Part shown: positions 29,675-38,005 of the stretch, piece by piece
Layout of the letters: each line of letters starts with the position of its first letter
How positions within the stretch are numbered: position 1 is the first letter of the stretch
IMG/VR virus record: IMGVR_UViG_3300020187_000009
Coordinates: 62,001 to 126,000 of that record
Length of the DNA: 64,000 bases
Strand: one strand, 5' to 3'
Origin: a virus
The notes under the pieces: model-generated
What the model was told of the DNA's origin: nothing
Database searches by the model: none
The model's input: the letters and a program-made list of their open reading frames with translations, nothing else
Translations under genes and position numbers: made by a program

Positions 29675-31582
29675 ATGAGTTTTATCAATTTTAATAATAG
29701 AAAAGAGGATTCTTCGCCGACGTATAGCGCCGATGTGATTAAAGAGGCTCTTAATCTTGTAGAGACTAAGAACACTAACAGGATTGAAAAAATGCTAGAA
29801 GGTGTTAATACACCTCTTTCCCTAAATGAAGCACTTACTTTTTTTACAACAGGTAAAATAAATGCTATGGTTGCATTAACAACAGCAGCTGTCGCTTTCG
29901 AAAGTGATCTTAACCTTCCAGCTGAAGAGCTAGAAAGCGATCTAGAAGATACTACACCAGAAGTTAAAGATGCTGATGGTAAAAAATACGTTAAGGCTGA
30001 AGACAGATCTGAAGAGACTGAAGAAGTTGAAGATGAGTTGGTTGATGGCGAAGATGGAGCTAAAGAAGTAGCTGAAGGTGATCTTAACCTTCCAGCTGAA
30101 GAGCTAGAAAGCGATCTAGAAGATACTACACCAGAAGTAGTTGACGCTGACGGTAAAAAATACGTTAAGGCTAAAGACAGATCTGAAGAGACTGAAGAAG
30201 TTGAAGATGATCTAGTTGATGGTGAAGATGGAGCTAAAGAAGTAGCTGAAGGTGATCTTAACCTTCCAGCTGAAGAGCTAGAAAGCGATCTAGAAGATAC
30301 TACACCAGAAGTTAAAGATGCTGATGGTAAAAAATACGTTAAGGCTAAAGACAGATCTGAAGAGACTGAAGAAGTTGAAGATGAGTTGGTTGATGGTGAA
30401 GATGGAGCTAAAGAAGTAGCTGAAGGTAAGATATCATGGGATTCTTTAATAGAAAAAATTAAAGGAACTAGCGAACATCATACCGATGACCCGAACGATA
30501 AATATATTGTTAAGCCATGTGATGAAGAAGGAACTCCATGGGCTGTTTGGGAAGGAGATGTTAGAGTAGAATGTTTTAAAACTGAGGAAGAAGCTGAAGC
30601 TTATGCTACAGAACAAAATAAAGAACAAGGATTAGATGAAGCTAAACCTGCTGGTCTTTCTAAAAAGGAAACTCTAAAAGTTGCACAGAAATTTGCAGAT
30701 GCTCTTACGAAATTAGATGGTATGAAATATACTGTTAGTTCTGATTATGAAGAAGATTCATTTGATTTAGATATTGAAGATCAAGACGATGTAGATCCTA
30801 GAATAACTGGAGAATACGCTGGAGGTTCATATAATATCAATGATGATGGTTCAGTAGTTAACATGGCAACATGGAATCGTAAAACGAATGTATCACCAGT
30901 TTATGGTAATATAGATGATGATGTTAAGACTATTATAAAGACTATTAAAAACTTAAAAGAATCAGTAGTTACTGAAGCTATTAAAGAGGTAACTCTTAGT
31001 AATGAGATATTAAATTTTTTAGAAGAACGCGGTGTAATAAAGGCATCAGATTCACAAAAAATTCATAAAGACTTAACAGCATTCTTAAAGAAAAACTTAA
31101 ATGAATCAGTAGTTACTGAAGCTAAAGATGATTTTATGGCAAAACATTCCGGAACTAATATTACCCTAAAGAAAGGTTATAAACACCACACTGAAGATGA
31201 ATTAACAGATTTATACAATAAGATTGGCGAATTAGTTAAAGATGATTTAAAGGTAAAGGATGTTACTATTGTTTTTGAAGCATTTTCTAGAATGGCTAGT
31301 GATACTGTAGAAAATGAATCAGTAGTTACTGAAGCTAAATTCTTTAGATTACCAAAACAATTAAATGCAATGTGGGAATTGAAAAACTCAGTTGATTATA
31401 TGGTTGGTAAGCACGATGCTGGTGATGATTATAAACCAGCCGATATGAAAACTATTGAGGAATTTATTAAGAAAATAAAGCAATCTGCTAAAGCATTTAA
31501 AGATGCAGAAGAAGTTAAAGGTACTGTATACGAAGAATTTGCTTCAGAAGTAAATGAAAGTAAAGTTACTAAAATTCAATAA
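29675..31582 (+). CDS. Predicted internal virion polyprotein with acidic repeats, 635 aa
   Basis: I use ATG 29675; an upstream in-frame ATG (29609) would overlap the hydrolase gene. Residues 78-251 are three nearly identical 58-residue acidic repeats, each ending KEVAEG. After a ~180-residue segment come three copies of ESVVTEA (residues 429-435, 477-483, 548-554), which fit the Glu-Ala/Gly cuts of prohead proteases. Cutting would release acidic peptides plus domains of about 48, 71 and 82 residues. T4 also yields acidic internal peptides from its scaffold. The scaffold or internal-protein role is inference. Confidence 0.65.
   Translation: MSFINFNNRKEDSSPTYSADVIKEALNLVETKNTNRIEKMLEGVNTPLSLNEALTFFTTGKINAMVALTTAAVAFESDLNLPAEELESDLEDTTPEVKDADGKKYVKAEDRSEETEEVEDELVDGEDGAKEVAEGDLNLPAEELESDLEDTTPEVVDADGKKYVKAKDRSEETEEVEDDLVDGEDGAKEVAEGDLNLPAEELESDLEDTTPEVKDADGKKYVKAKDRSEETEEVEDELVDGEDGAKEVAEGKISWDSLIEKIKGTSEHHTDDPNDKYIVKPCDEEGTPWAVWEGDVRVECFKTEEEAEAYATEQNKEQGLDEAKPAGLSKKETLKVAQKFADALTKLDGMKYTVSSDYEEDSFDLDIEDQDDVDPRITGEYAGGSYNINDDGSVVNMATWNRKTNVSPVYGNIDDDVKTIIKTIKNLKESVVTEAIKEVTLSNEILNFLEERGVIKASDSQKIHKDLTAFLKKNLNESVVTEAKDDFMAKHSGTNITLKKGYKHHTEDELTDLYNKIGELVKDDLKVKDVTIVFEAFSRMASDTVENESVVTEAKFFRLPKQLNAMWELKNSVDYMVGKHDAGDDYKPADMKTIEEFIKKIKQSAKAFKDAEEVKGTVYEEFASEVNESKVTKIQ
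29906..30427 (+). repeat. Three tandem 174-bp repeats inside the polyprotein gene
   Basis: Units start at 29906, 30080 and 30254 (GATCTTAACCTTCCAGCTGA at each) and are nearly identical at DNA level, with a few silent and conservative changes. Such repeats may expand or contract by recombination, or be collapsed in assembly. Confidence 0.9.
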
Positions 31583-31596
31583 ATATTGAATATAAA

Positions 31597-31872
31597 ATGA
31601 AATACATTAAATTATTTGAACAATTTTTAAACGAAGCAACTATACCAAAGGGTATGAAAAAGCAAGACTTTAAAGATGTTATTGACGGAGATCAGGTTGA
31701 GTTAATAGACAAAGGTGGTAAAAGATTTGGTTCAACTACCGAAGTTGATAATCATGAGGTTTTTTGGACTAACGGAAAGCAAAATCGTGAACTACTCCAA
31801 AAGATAGGTGAAATGGAGTTTATTAAACAACTCAAGAAAATCTACGACATTGACGTAAAAGAAGTAATGTAA
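31597..31872 (+). CDS. Predicted capsid-targeted internal protein, 91 aa
   Basis: MKYIKLFEQFLNEATIPKGM is a clear capsid-targeting-like start (cut after LNE). The mature ~77 residues are basic then mixed, with VIDGDQVELIDKGGKRFG. Size is like T4 internal proteins after processing. Confidence 0.65.
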   Translation: MKYIKLFEQFLNEATIPKGMKKQDFKDVIDGDQVELIDKGGKRFGSTTEVDNHEVFWTNGKQNRELLQKIGEMEFIKQLKKIYDIDVKEVM

Positions 31873-31885
31873 ATAAAGATAAATC

Positions 31886-32287
31886 ATGAAACATATTAAA
31901 TTATTTGAACAATTTATAAACGAAGCTAAAATGCTCTCATTTAAAGATGCGGGTATAACAGATATGATGGATTTAAGTAAAGCTATGGATGTACTTAGAG
32001 ATTCTAAAATTGATTGGAATCAAAAAGGACAGGCATTTGTTTTTGTTTCCTCAAAAGAACATGCATCTGCAATAAAAGCATTAGGGCTTGATGAATCAGT
32101 AGTTGCTGAAGGCTTAAGAAGCGATTTAAAGAAATATATTAAATCTAATCAAAAGCATTTAGATAATTTTGCAGATAACGAAGATTGGAACAGCTTGTAT
32201 ACTATGCTGCTGACTGATTTCGGAGTTGAAGACCACGAATCTAGTGAAGCCGATGAATTAAAGACTAATTTTAATATGGTATACTAG
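31886..32287 (+). CDS. Predicted capsid-targeted internal protein with one internal cut site, 133 aa
   Basis: Starts MKHIKLFEQFINEAKMLSFK (cut after INE) and contains ESVVAEG near residue 72, an internal site of the same type as in the two polyproteins. Processing would give two fragments of about 64 and 55 residues. Neither shows a known fold. Confidence 0.65.
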   Translation: MKHIKLFEQFINEAKMLSFKDAGITDMMDLSKAMDVLRDSKIDWNQKGQAFVFVSSKEHASAIKALGLDESVVAEGLRSDLKKYIKSNQKHLDNFADNEDWNSLYTMLLTDFGVEDHESSEADELKTNFNMVY

Positions 32288-32315
32288 ATCTTATTCTTAA
32301 CTTAATATAAAACTT

Positions 32316-32344
32316 AATGCAGCCTAACAGCTGCATTTTTTTTT
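32316..32344 (+). terminator. Intrinsic terminator
   Basis: AATGCAGC (32316-32323) pairs with GCTGCATT (32330-32337), with nine T at 32336-32344. It ends the first part of the internal-protein block. Confidence 0.88.
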
Positions 32345-32345
32345 G

Positions 32346-32408
32346 CAAAATAAATCACTCTATATTTTTTTATGTCAATCTTTTTGTTTATATTAGTACT
32401 ATAGTTAA
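32346..32408 (+). promoter_or_regulatory. Promoter module, class III
   Basis: AAATAAATCACT, a T-run, TTATGTCAATC and TTGTTTATATTAGTACTATA. It lies about 95 bases before ATG 32502, with an unassigned leader between. Confidence 0.65.
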
Positions 32409-32501
32409 AGCAATCAAATTTGAAACATCTGTTAAATTACTCATATAAGCTATGTAAAAAATCAACATTTAAATATATTAATTATAACCTAACGTAATAT
32501 T

Positions 32502-32981
32502 ATGAAAAGAATTGTAATGATGACATTGTTTCTTCCTTCTATGTTAATGAATAGTACCGAATTAAACGATATTTTACCTATCTATGAAACAGAATGCATA
32601 GATACTGTCGAGCAAATACAGCCACTTCTAGAAAAAGATTTAATAAATGCATTAATATATGTAGAATCTAGAGGTAATGATTCTGCAGTTGGAGATATAC
32701 ATCTCGGTGAACCCTCAGTTGGTGTATTACAAATAAGACCTGTTATGGTTAGAGAAGTAAATCGTATTTTAAAAAAAATGGGTTCAACTCAACGATATAA
32801 ATTAAAAGATAGATTTGATAGACAGAGCTCAATTGAAATGTTTTTATTTTGGAAAAACTACCATCATCCGGAAGGCGGTTTTGAAGAAATAGCTCGTTGT
32901 TGGAATGGTGGTCCAAGAGGTTTAAAAAATAAAAGAACTGAAAAGTATTGGGCTAAGGTTCAAAATCAATTAGATATATAA
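32502..32981 (+). CDS. Exported lytic transglycosylase-like protein, 159 aa
   Basis: An N-terminal signal-like segment (RIVMMTLFLPSMLMNS) is followed by LINALIYVESRGNDSAVGD, with the catalytic Glu of the SLT/GEWL fold (residue ~52), then SVGVLQIRPVMVREVN and IARCWNGGPRGLKN. It would cleave MurNAc-GlcNAc linkages in the cell wall. It could assist entry, exclude other phages or help lysis next to the amidase. It is separately promoted. Confidence 0.78.
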   Translation: MKRIVMMTLFLPSMLMNSTELNDILPIYETECIDTVEQIQPLLEKDLINALIYVESRGNDSAVGDIHLGEPSVGVLQIRPVMVREVNRILKKMGSTQRYKLKDRFDRQSSIEMFLFWKNYHHPEGGFEEIARCWNGGPRGLKNKRTEKYWAKVQNQLDI

Positions 32982-32982
32982 A
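32973..32982 (+). promoter_or_regulatory. Late-promoter-like box GATATATAAA
   Basis: Overlaps the transglycosylase stop and ends 25 bases before ATG 33008. Confidence 0.5.
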
Positions 32983-33007
32983 GTAATTAAATAATATTAA
33001 ATATAAG

Positions 33008-33952
33008 ATGGCAAAATATTTTGGAAACAAATTTGTTAAGGGCATAACTCAGTTTATACCAAATGATAACTACGGAGCGATGGATTTTATAGAATACCAT
33101 TGTAACAGTCTTGGAATTACTCGAGATCAATACATGCAAACATATGGAGTCCGCGAATCAGTAAATGAGGATGGAGACCACGAAGTTGGAATGGCACAGG
33201 GTCAATTAAATGCAATGTATAAATCTTTATCAAGCATTCAACAAAAGGTAGGAACTACTGAAAAAGACTTACCTGGATGGATTCAATCGCATATAACATC
33301 AGCATATGAATACTTAAAACAAGTAGATGATAACTTTCATGAATTAAAAGAAGCTGATTCTCTTTCTAATAGTAACATTGTTAACGTATGGGAAGCAACT
33401 CAAACGTTTCCGGAATACAACAACGGATTAGAACCAGGAGAATATAGAAAAGAGATTAAAAAAGTACTTATAAAATTAAAAAGTATAGCACAATATAATG
33501 ATTCAGATAGTTCAGGTATGTATGTTATTAAATCTGAACCAGACAACGCAAATAAAGATTTAACTACAGAAATTAAAAAAGTACTAAAGGGATTTGATGA
33601 TAATCTAGATTTAGATAATATCACCAGTAATATAGGCCAACCTAATAGAATCAGTGGAAACGACCAGGAAAAAGGAATTGTAACATATATCATTCCTAAA
33701 AAGGTTGATTGGTGGACGCTTAAGAGAGCCGATGGTATAGATAAACCGAGTAAAGAAACTAAGTTAACTCCTGAAATAATTGATTCAATTCTAGACAGAA
33801 TGGCTCAAGTTTCAACAACTCAGGACCAATTAGCTAATACAGAGTGGACTTCTTTAGAAGATTTACTTAAAGCTGCTGAAGATCATATGAGCGCCCGTAA
33901 TTATAAAAATATATATAAGGAATTTAAGAAAAAATACCCGAAAATAAATTAG
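33008..33952 (+). CDS. Probable structural/internal protein, 314 aa
   Basis: Residues ~55-110 contain DHEVGMAQGQLNAMYKSL followed by LPGWIQSHITSAYEYLKQV, a helical module I recall from many marine myovirus head-region proteins. A cut-like RESVNE-DG lies just before it. The rest is soluble and unassigned. It sits among capsid-targeted proteins and has a late-type box, so a virion role is likely but unproven. Confidence 0.55.
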   Translation: MAKYFGNKFVKGITQFIPNDNYGAMDFIEYHCNSLGITRDQYMQTYGVRESVNEDGDHEVGMAQGQLNAMYKSLSSIQQKVGTTEKDLPGWIQSHITSAYEYLKQVDDNFHELKEADSLSNSNIVNVWEATQTFPEYNNGLEPGEYRKEIKKVLIKLKSIAQYNDSDSSGMYVIKSEPDNANKDLTTEIKKVLKGFDDNLDLDNITSNIGQPNRISGNDQEKGIVTYIIPKKVDWWTLKRADGIDKPSKETKLTPEIIDSILDRMAQVSTTQDQLANTEWTSLEDLLKAAEDHMSARNYKNIYKEFKKKYPKIN

Positions 33953-33953
33953 T

Positions 33954-34604
33954 ATGAAAAAGGTAAAACTATTTGAAGAGTTTGTCAACGAAGAATCTAT
34001 TTCATTTGATAAATCGGGTGTTAAATCTAAATTAAAAGACAAGGTTAGAATTGCCAAAATAGCTGTTGAAAAATGGGGCGGTAGTTATACAAAGGTTTTA
34101 AAGAACGCTGAAGCAGCTCTTAAGTCTGGTAAATTACCTAATTATAAAGAACCCTTAATGGTTCAAGGTGATGACAAACAAGACGATTATGATATATTTC
34201 GAGGAAGAAATTCTGTTAAATTAGCAGAGAAGATTTCTAAAGTAATTAAGAAGTATAAAAAATATGAAGTTGATCAGTCTTCGACTGGAGCAGCTGGTGG
34301 ATGGTCTGGTACAATGAGTTCTACTGTTGGCGGAGAAATTCAAGGTAGAGCAAACTTTAATCCAGGTGGTAGGAGAACCTACTTAATAGCAGTAACATGT
34401 GGGAGTGGGATTGATTCAAAAATTAAAGATAAAATGTTCCAAGAATTATATGAGTTGTTTTTTGTGATGGATCAATATAATTCATTAGATGGTGGAGTAA
34501 TGTTTGACTATAGTGAAGGTACAAATTACGACACTATTGGATTAACTAATGATTCTTATCAATTTGGAAACGCTGCGTCACTATCAGACATAATGAATAA
34601 CTAA
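33954..34604 (+). CDS. Predicted capsid-targeted internal protein, 216 aa
   Basis: Starts MKKVKLFEEFVNEESISFDK, nearly the same as 28463. The mature part has a Gly/Ser/Thr-rich middle (SSTGAAGGWSGTMSS) and acidic C-terminus. Fold unknown. The start lies one base after the previous stop. Confidence 0.62.
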   Translation: MKKVKLFEEFVNEESISFDKSGVKSKLKDKVRIAKIAVEKWGGSYTKVLKNAEAALKSGKLPNYKEPLMVQGDDKQDDYDIFRGRNSVKLAEKISKVIKKYKKYEVDQSSTGAAGGWSGTMSSTVGGEIQGRANFNPGGRRTYLIAVTCGSGIDSKIKDKMFQELYELFFVMDQYNSLDGGVMFDYSEGTNYDTIGLTNDSYQFGNAASLSDIMNN

Positions 34605-34608
34605 ATAT

Positions 34609-34821
34609 ATGAAACATACTACAGATTTTAACGAGTTTATTAATGAATCTAAAGAATCAGACGCATTAGCAAAGGGAATTAATAAAGCAATAATTAAAAT
34701 CGACGATTCAATGTCATATGAGGATTTTGCTTTAGCAGTAGGTAAAGTATTAAAAGACGAATACGGGTCTCACAATTACAAGGGATTTATGGAAGTCTTA
34801 CATAAAAAATTAGGAATATAA
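34609..34821 (+). CDS. Predicted capsid-targeted internal protein, 70 aa
   Basis: Starts MKHTTDFNEFINESKESDAL, a diverged capsid-targeting-like sequence (cut after INE). The mature 56 residues are a small helical domain. Its stop shares a base with the next ATG. Confidence 0.6.
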   Translation: MKHTTDFNEFINESKESDALAKGINKAIIKIDDSMSYEDFALAVGKVLKDEYGSHNYKGFMEVLHKKLGI

Positions 34822-36971
34822 TGAAATATATTAAGACAATAGAGGAACGAAGAGAAGATGTTGGTAAATACAACACTGTTAAGAAAGTAATTTCTAAATT
34901 AGGTAGAAGACCATCTGAACAAGATCTTGCAACATTTATTAATAATAACTATTATGATGTTACTGAAGTGGAACGAGGAGAAGACGATCCATCGGCAAAT
35001 GATAAAATAGCAGATTTAGTAGGATTTTACAAGTTTGATATTGATGATTGGGAAATTGCATGGGCTGATGCTCAAAACGAATCAGCAGTTACTGAAGCTA
35101 AGAATACTATTGGTCTAGCGTTTAAAGACGAAGATGATTATAATGGTTTTGTAGAATTTATTAAAGACGAAAAAGGTTCAATTAAAAAAGATTTTGGATG
35201 GGATTCTAAGACTAAGTCATGGGAAGTTATAATGGACGTTAAAGTTCTAGATAACATTTATGGTGAAGGAACTCCTAGTAATAAAGAGTCTGGATGGTAC
35301 GGAGGATTACCTGGTGATTTTAAATCGGTAATAATCGAATCAGTAGTTACTGAAGCTAGATTTAATTATAAAGAAACCGGTCTTAGTGGTCAAAATTTGA
35401 AAGATGTAAAAGACGGAATTACTGGAATTAAGAATGCACTTAAAAGAGGTAATGAATCAGCGGTAATATCAAACTATGATTTAGTGCAACAAAGATTACA
35501 ACAGTATGGTGGACCTAAGGCAAGTGAGTTTCTTAAAAAAATAAAACAACTAGCTGGACTGGATGAATCAGTAGTTACTGAAGGTAAAATGCCAAATAAA
35601 TTCATTGGAAACGATGAAATAGTTTTTCTTAAAACAAAAGATAATTCAAGAGGAGCACACTATAACCTATATTACAAAGGACACGATATTAATCTTGGTG
35701 GTCAATCATTTAAGAGTGAAAAGGATCTAAAGAGTTTTGCAGATAATTATATCCTGTCAATTCAGTGGTATAATAAACTAAAGTATGAAGATGCAAAACC
35801 TTTACCAGAATCTGTAGTTACCGAAGCTAAAGCATATAAGTTAAAAGCTTCTGAATTTGGTTCAAATACATTCTCAGCGGCATATAATGTAAAAGGCGAA
35901 ACTACTTGGAGAGTTCATAGTACTTATGCTATCGATCAAGTATCTGGTGAAAACAACCCAGAAGAAAGAGATGTAGTTTTCTTTGAGGCAATGCCTATTA
36001 ATAATGACATATACATTAAGATCGGTGGAATCAATAATCTTAAAAGAACCAATGGCGCTACAGTAGGTAATAACTTTGGTACTACGATTGAAGAATGGAA
36101 AAAGGATCCAAAAGGAATTGCAAAAGAAGCTTCTGAATTTCTTACTGATGCAGCACACCTTAAATGGATAAACAAAAAAGCAAGAAGTGAAGGTCAAACA
36201 ATTAAATGGGCCTTGAATGACGATTATTCTAGTGTTATTGAAGATCTAGTTAATAAATCATTAGGTCTTAGTGAATCAGGAGTTACTACAATTGATCAGG
36301 ACATAGAAAGGTATAATGTTATTAATAAAAATTCAGGTAAAGTAGTAGACAATAATTTGCCAATACATTTAGCTAAGAAATTTGCTGCAAAAAAGAAAGA
36401 ATGGATTATCCAGAAAGTAGATGGATCGGTAGTTACTGAAGGTAAAACATCAGCAATATATACAGATCCTAAAACAGGAAAGGGATATGATTTACAATAT
36501 GTTTCTGGTAAAAAGAGATGGGAACTTGATGTAATGAAGAAAGATGCTAGCATATACTCTAATGCAATCACTACAATAAAAAGAGGTACTCTTGCTGAAA
36601 TTCAAGAATGGTTAGATGGATATAAAATAGATTCTAGCTGGACTAAAGGTTTAAGTGAATCATTAAGTTTAAAACATGTTCTTAAACTAGATCAATTCTT
36701 GAATGAATCAAAAAGCGATTTTCAAGTTTATCACAATCAATATTCATCTGCAATTGATGAGGTTGAGAAATATGCTAATAAGATGGGTTACGATCTAGAC
36801 AATGGAGAGTATGGAAATGCATACGTTGATGGATTCTTTAAACCAAAAGATGGACAGACTAAGAAAGATACTCTAGCATTATATAAAAACGGTAAAGAAC
36901 AAAAGAAGGCAGTACACGTTCAAATATATGGTATGGGAAATAAATATGAATTAAACATGTACATTAACTAG
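34821..36971 (+). CDS. Predicted internal virion polyprotein, 716 aa
   Basis: The chain is divided by repeated cut-like motifs: ESAVTEA (87-93), ESVVTEA (173-179), ESVVTEG (249-255), ESVVTEA (330-336), a degenerate ESGVTTI (485-491), GSVVTEG (535-541). Near the C-terminus KHVLKLDQFLNES (618-630) is an internal copy of the capsid-targeting N-terminus. Cuts after each Glu would release about seven pieces, mostly 75-95 residues, the size of small globular domains. The pieces are not alike, so this is a string of different proteins rather than a simple repeat. No fold is assigned. Confidence 0.7.
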   Translation: MKYIKTIEERREDVGKYNTVKKVISKLGRRPSEQDLATFINNNYYDVTEVERGEDDPSANDKIADLVGFYKFDIDDWEIAWADAQNESAVTEAKNTIGLAFKDEDDYNGFVEFIKDEKGSIKKDFGWDSKTKSWEVIMDVKVLDNIYGEGTPSNKESGWYGGLPGDFKSVIIESVVTEARFNYKETGLSGQNLKDVKDGITGIKNALKRGNESAVISNYDLVQQRLQQYGGPKASEFLKKIKQLAGLDESVVTEGKMPNKFIGNDEIVFLKTKDNSRGAHYNLYYKGHDINLGGQSFKSEKDLKSFADNYILSIQWYNKLKYEDAKPLPESVVTEAKAYKLKASEFGSNTFSAAYNVKGETTWRVHSTYAIDQVSGENNPEERDVVFFEAMPINNDIYIKIGGINNLKRTNGATVGNNFGTTIEEWKKDPKGIAKEASEFLTDAAHLKWINKKARSEGQTIKWALNDDYSSVIEDLVNKSLGLSESGVTTIDQDIERYNVINKNSGKVVDNNLPIHLAKKFAAKKKEWIIQKVDGSVVTEGKTSAIYTDPKTGKGYDLQYVSGKKRWELDVMKKDASIYSNAITTIKRGTLAEIQEWLDGYKIDSSWTKGLSESLSLKHVLKLDQFLNESKSDFQVYHNQYSSAIDEVEKYANKMGYDLDNGEYGNAYVDGFFKPKDGQTKKDTLALYKNGKEQKKAVHVQIYGMGNKYELNMYIN

Positions 36972-36998
36972 TTTACAACAAATTTAGTAGTATTATTT

Positions 36999-37027
36999 AA
37001 AGGACAGCAGAATATGCTGTCCTTTTT
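36999..37027 (+). terminator. Intrinsic terminator
   Basis: AAAGGACAGCA (36999-37009) pairs perfectly with TGCTGTCCTTT (37015-37025), followed by T. It ends the internal-protein operon. Confidence 0.92.
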
Positions 37028-37031
37028 CTTT

Positions 37032-37041
37032 GATATATAAA
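37032..37041 (+). promoter_or_regulatory. Late-promoter-like box GATATATAAA
   Basis: Directly after the terminator and ending 19 bases before ATG 37061, a clean promoter position for the fibre operon. Confidence 0.6.
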
Positions 37042-37060
37042 AGAAAAGCAATATACTATT

Positions 37061-37447
37061 ATGTCGTCTAAAAGTAATGAAGAATTAGTAAGCGAATTGA
37101 TCGAATCGTTTTCTAGCCTAAAACAGAGAATGGAAGATCCTAATTACATTCAGCTAGACACTTCTATCCAACAGTTAATCAAAAATCAGGAGGAGATGAA
37201 AGATAACATGACTGATCTTAAGTTAAGGTTATTAAACCCGTATGATGGTGCAATTGTTGAAATTAGAAAGAACACTGAGTTTAGACAATTTCACGAAAAG
37301 AAGCAAAAAGAAATTGAAAAGGTACTAGAAGATCACAGAGACCTTGTAAAATGGAAGAGTAGTTTTTCTAAAGCGTTTTGGGTTCTATTTACTACAGGAG
37401 CTGGTCTTATTGCGTATATCTTAACTAATATTTTAGCTAAAAAATAA
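37061..37447 (+). CDS. Coiled-coil protein with C-terminal membrane anchor, 128 aa
   Basis: About 95 residues of helical, charged sequence are followed by a single hydrophobic end (AFWVLFTTGAGLIAYILTNI). The family is not certain; similar short proteins with a C-terminal anchor occur near phage tail genes. Its stop overlaps the next ATG by one base. Confidence 0.65.
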   Translation: MSSKSNEELVSELIESFSSLKQRMEDPNYIQLDTSIQQLIKNQEEMKDNMTDLKLRLLNPYDGAIVEIRKNTEFRQFHEKKQKEIEKVLEDHRDLVKWKSSFSKAFWVLFTTGAGLIAYILTNILAKK

Positions 37448-38004
37448 TGGTATTCGAACGTATAACTCTTATTAATATATACGATGCCTTAAAGGAAATA
37501 GAGGCTAACGAAAGCAAAGTTAGCTCAGTTTTAATTAACATGGTATCTAAGCGTGGATCTAAAACTATACCTAGGTTTGATTCTATTGATTCATTAAAAA
37601 AGTTCATAGTAGATAACTATCCATTTATAAAACTAGACAATCCGGAATGCGAATGCTATACATGTGATGAAAGTGTTGCTAGCTTATTAAATTTTACGAT
37701 TACAAATGGAGAAGAAAAGATCTTTATTAATAATATTAGAGAGAATTTTCAATCTGCAAAAAGTAATAGAGTAAATGACATAACAACAAATACGTTAAAC
37801 ACATTGTTTAAATTAACGTCAACTCTTAATGGTATTTTTGTCAAATATGTTTGTTTTACATATATTAATCCGAATTCAACATATATTAATCCATGTGATT
37901 ATATAGATCAGACAAAGAATAAGGCATACGAAGATTTAATTGATAAATATTATATAAAAACCAAAAGACCTGATTTTCCAGGAATAAAAAAGAAGAACTG
38001 CTAA
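37447..38004 (+). CDS. Hypothetical protein, 185 aa
   Basis: Soluble, with a Cys cluster PECECYTCDESVASLL (residues ~61-76) that might bind metal. The second half is beta-rich. Directly precedes the tail fibre gene (2-base gap), so a tail or host-recognition role is possible. Not recognised. Confidence 0.65.
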   Translation: MVFERITLINIYDALKEIEANESKVSSVLINMVSKRGSKTIPRFDSIDSLKKFIVDNYPFIKLDNPECECYTCDESVASLLNFTITNGEEKIFINNIRENFQSAKSNRVNDITTNTLNTLFKLTSTLNGIFVKYVCFTYINPNSTYINPCDYIDQTKNKAYEDLIDKYYIKTKRPDFPGIKKKNC

Positions 38005-38005
38005 C

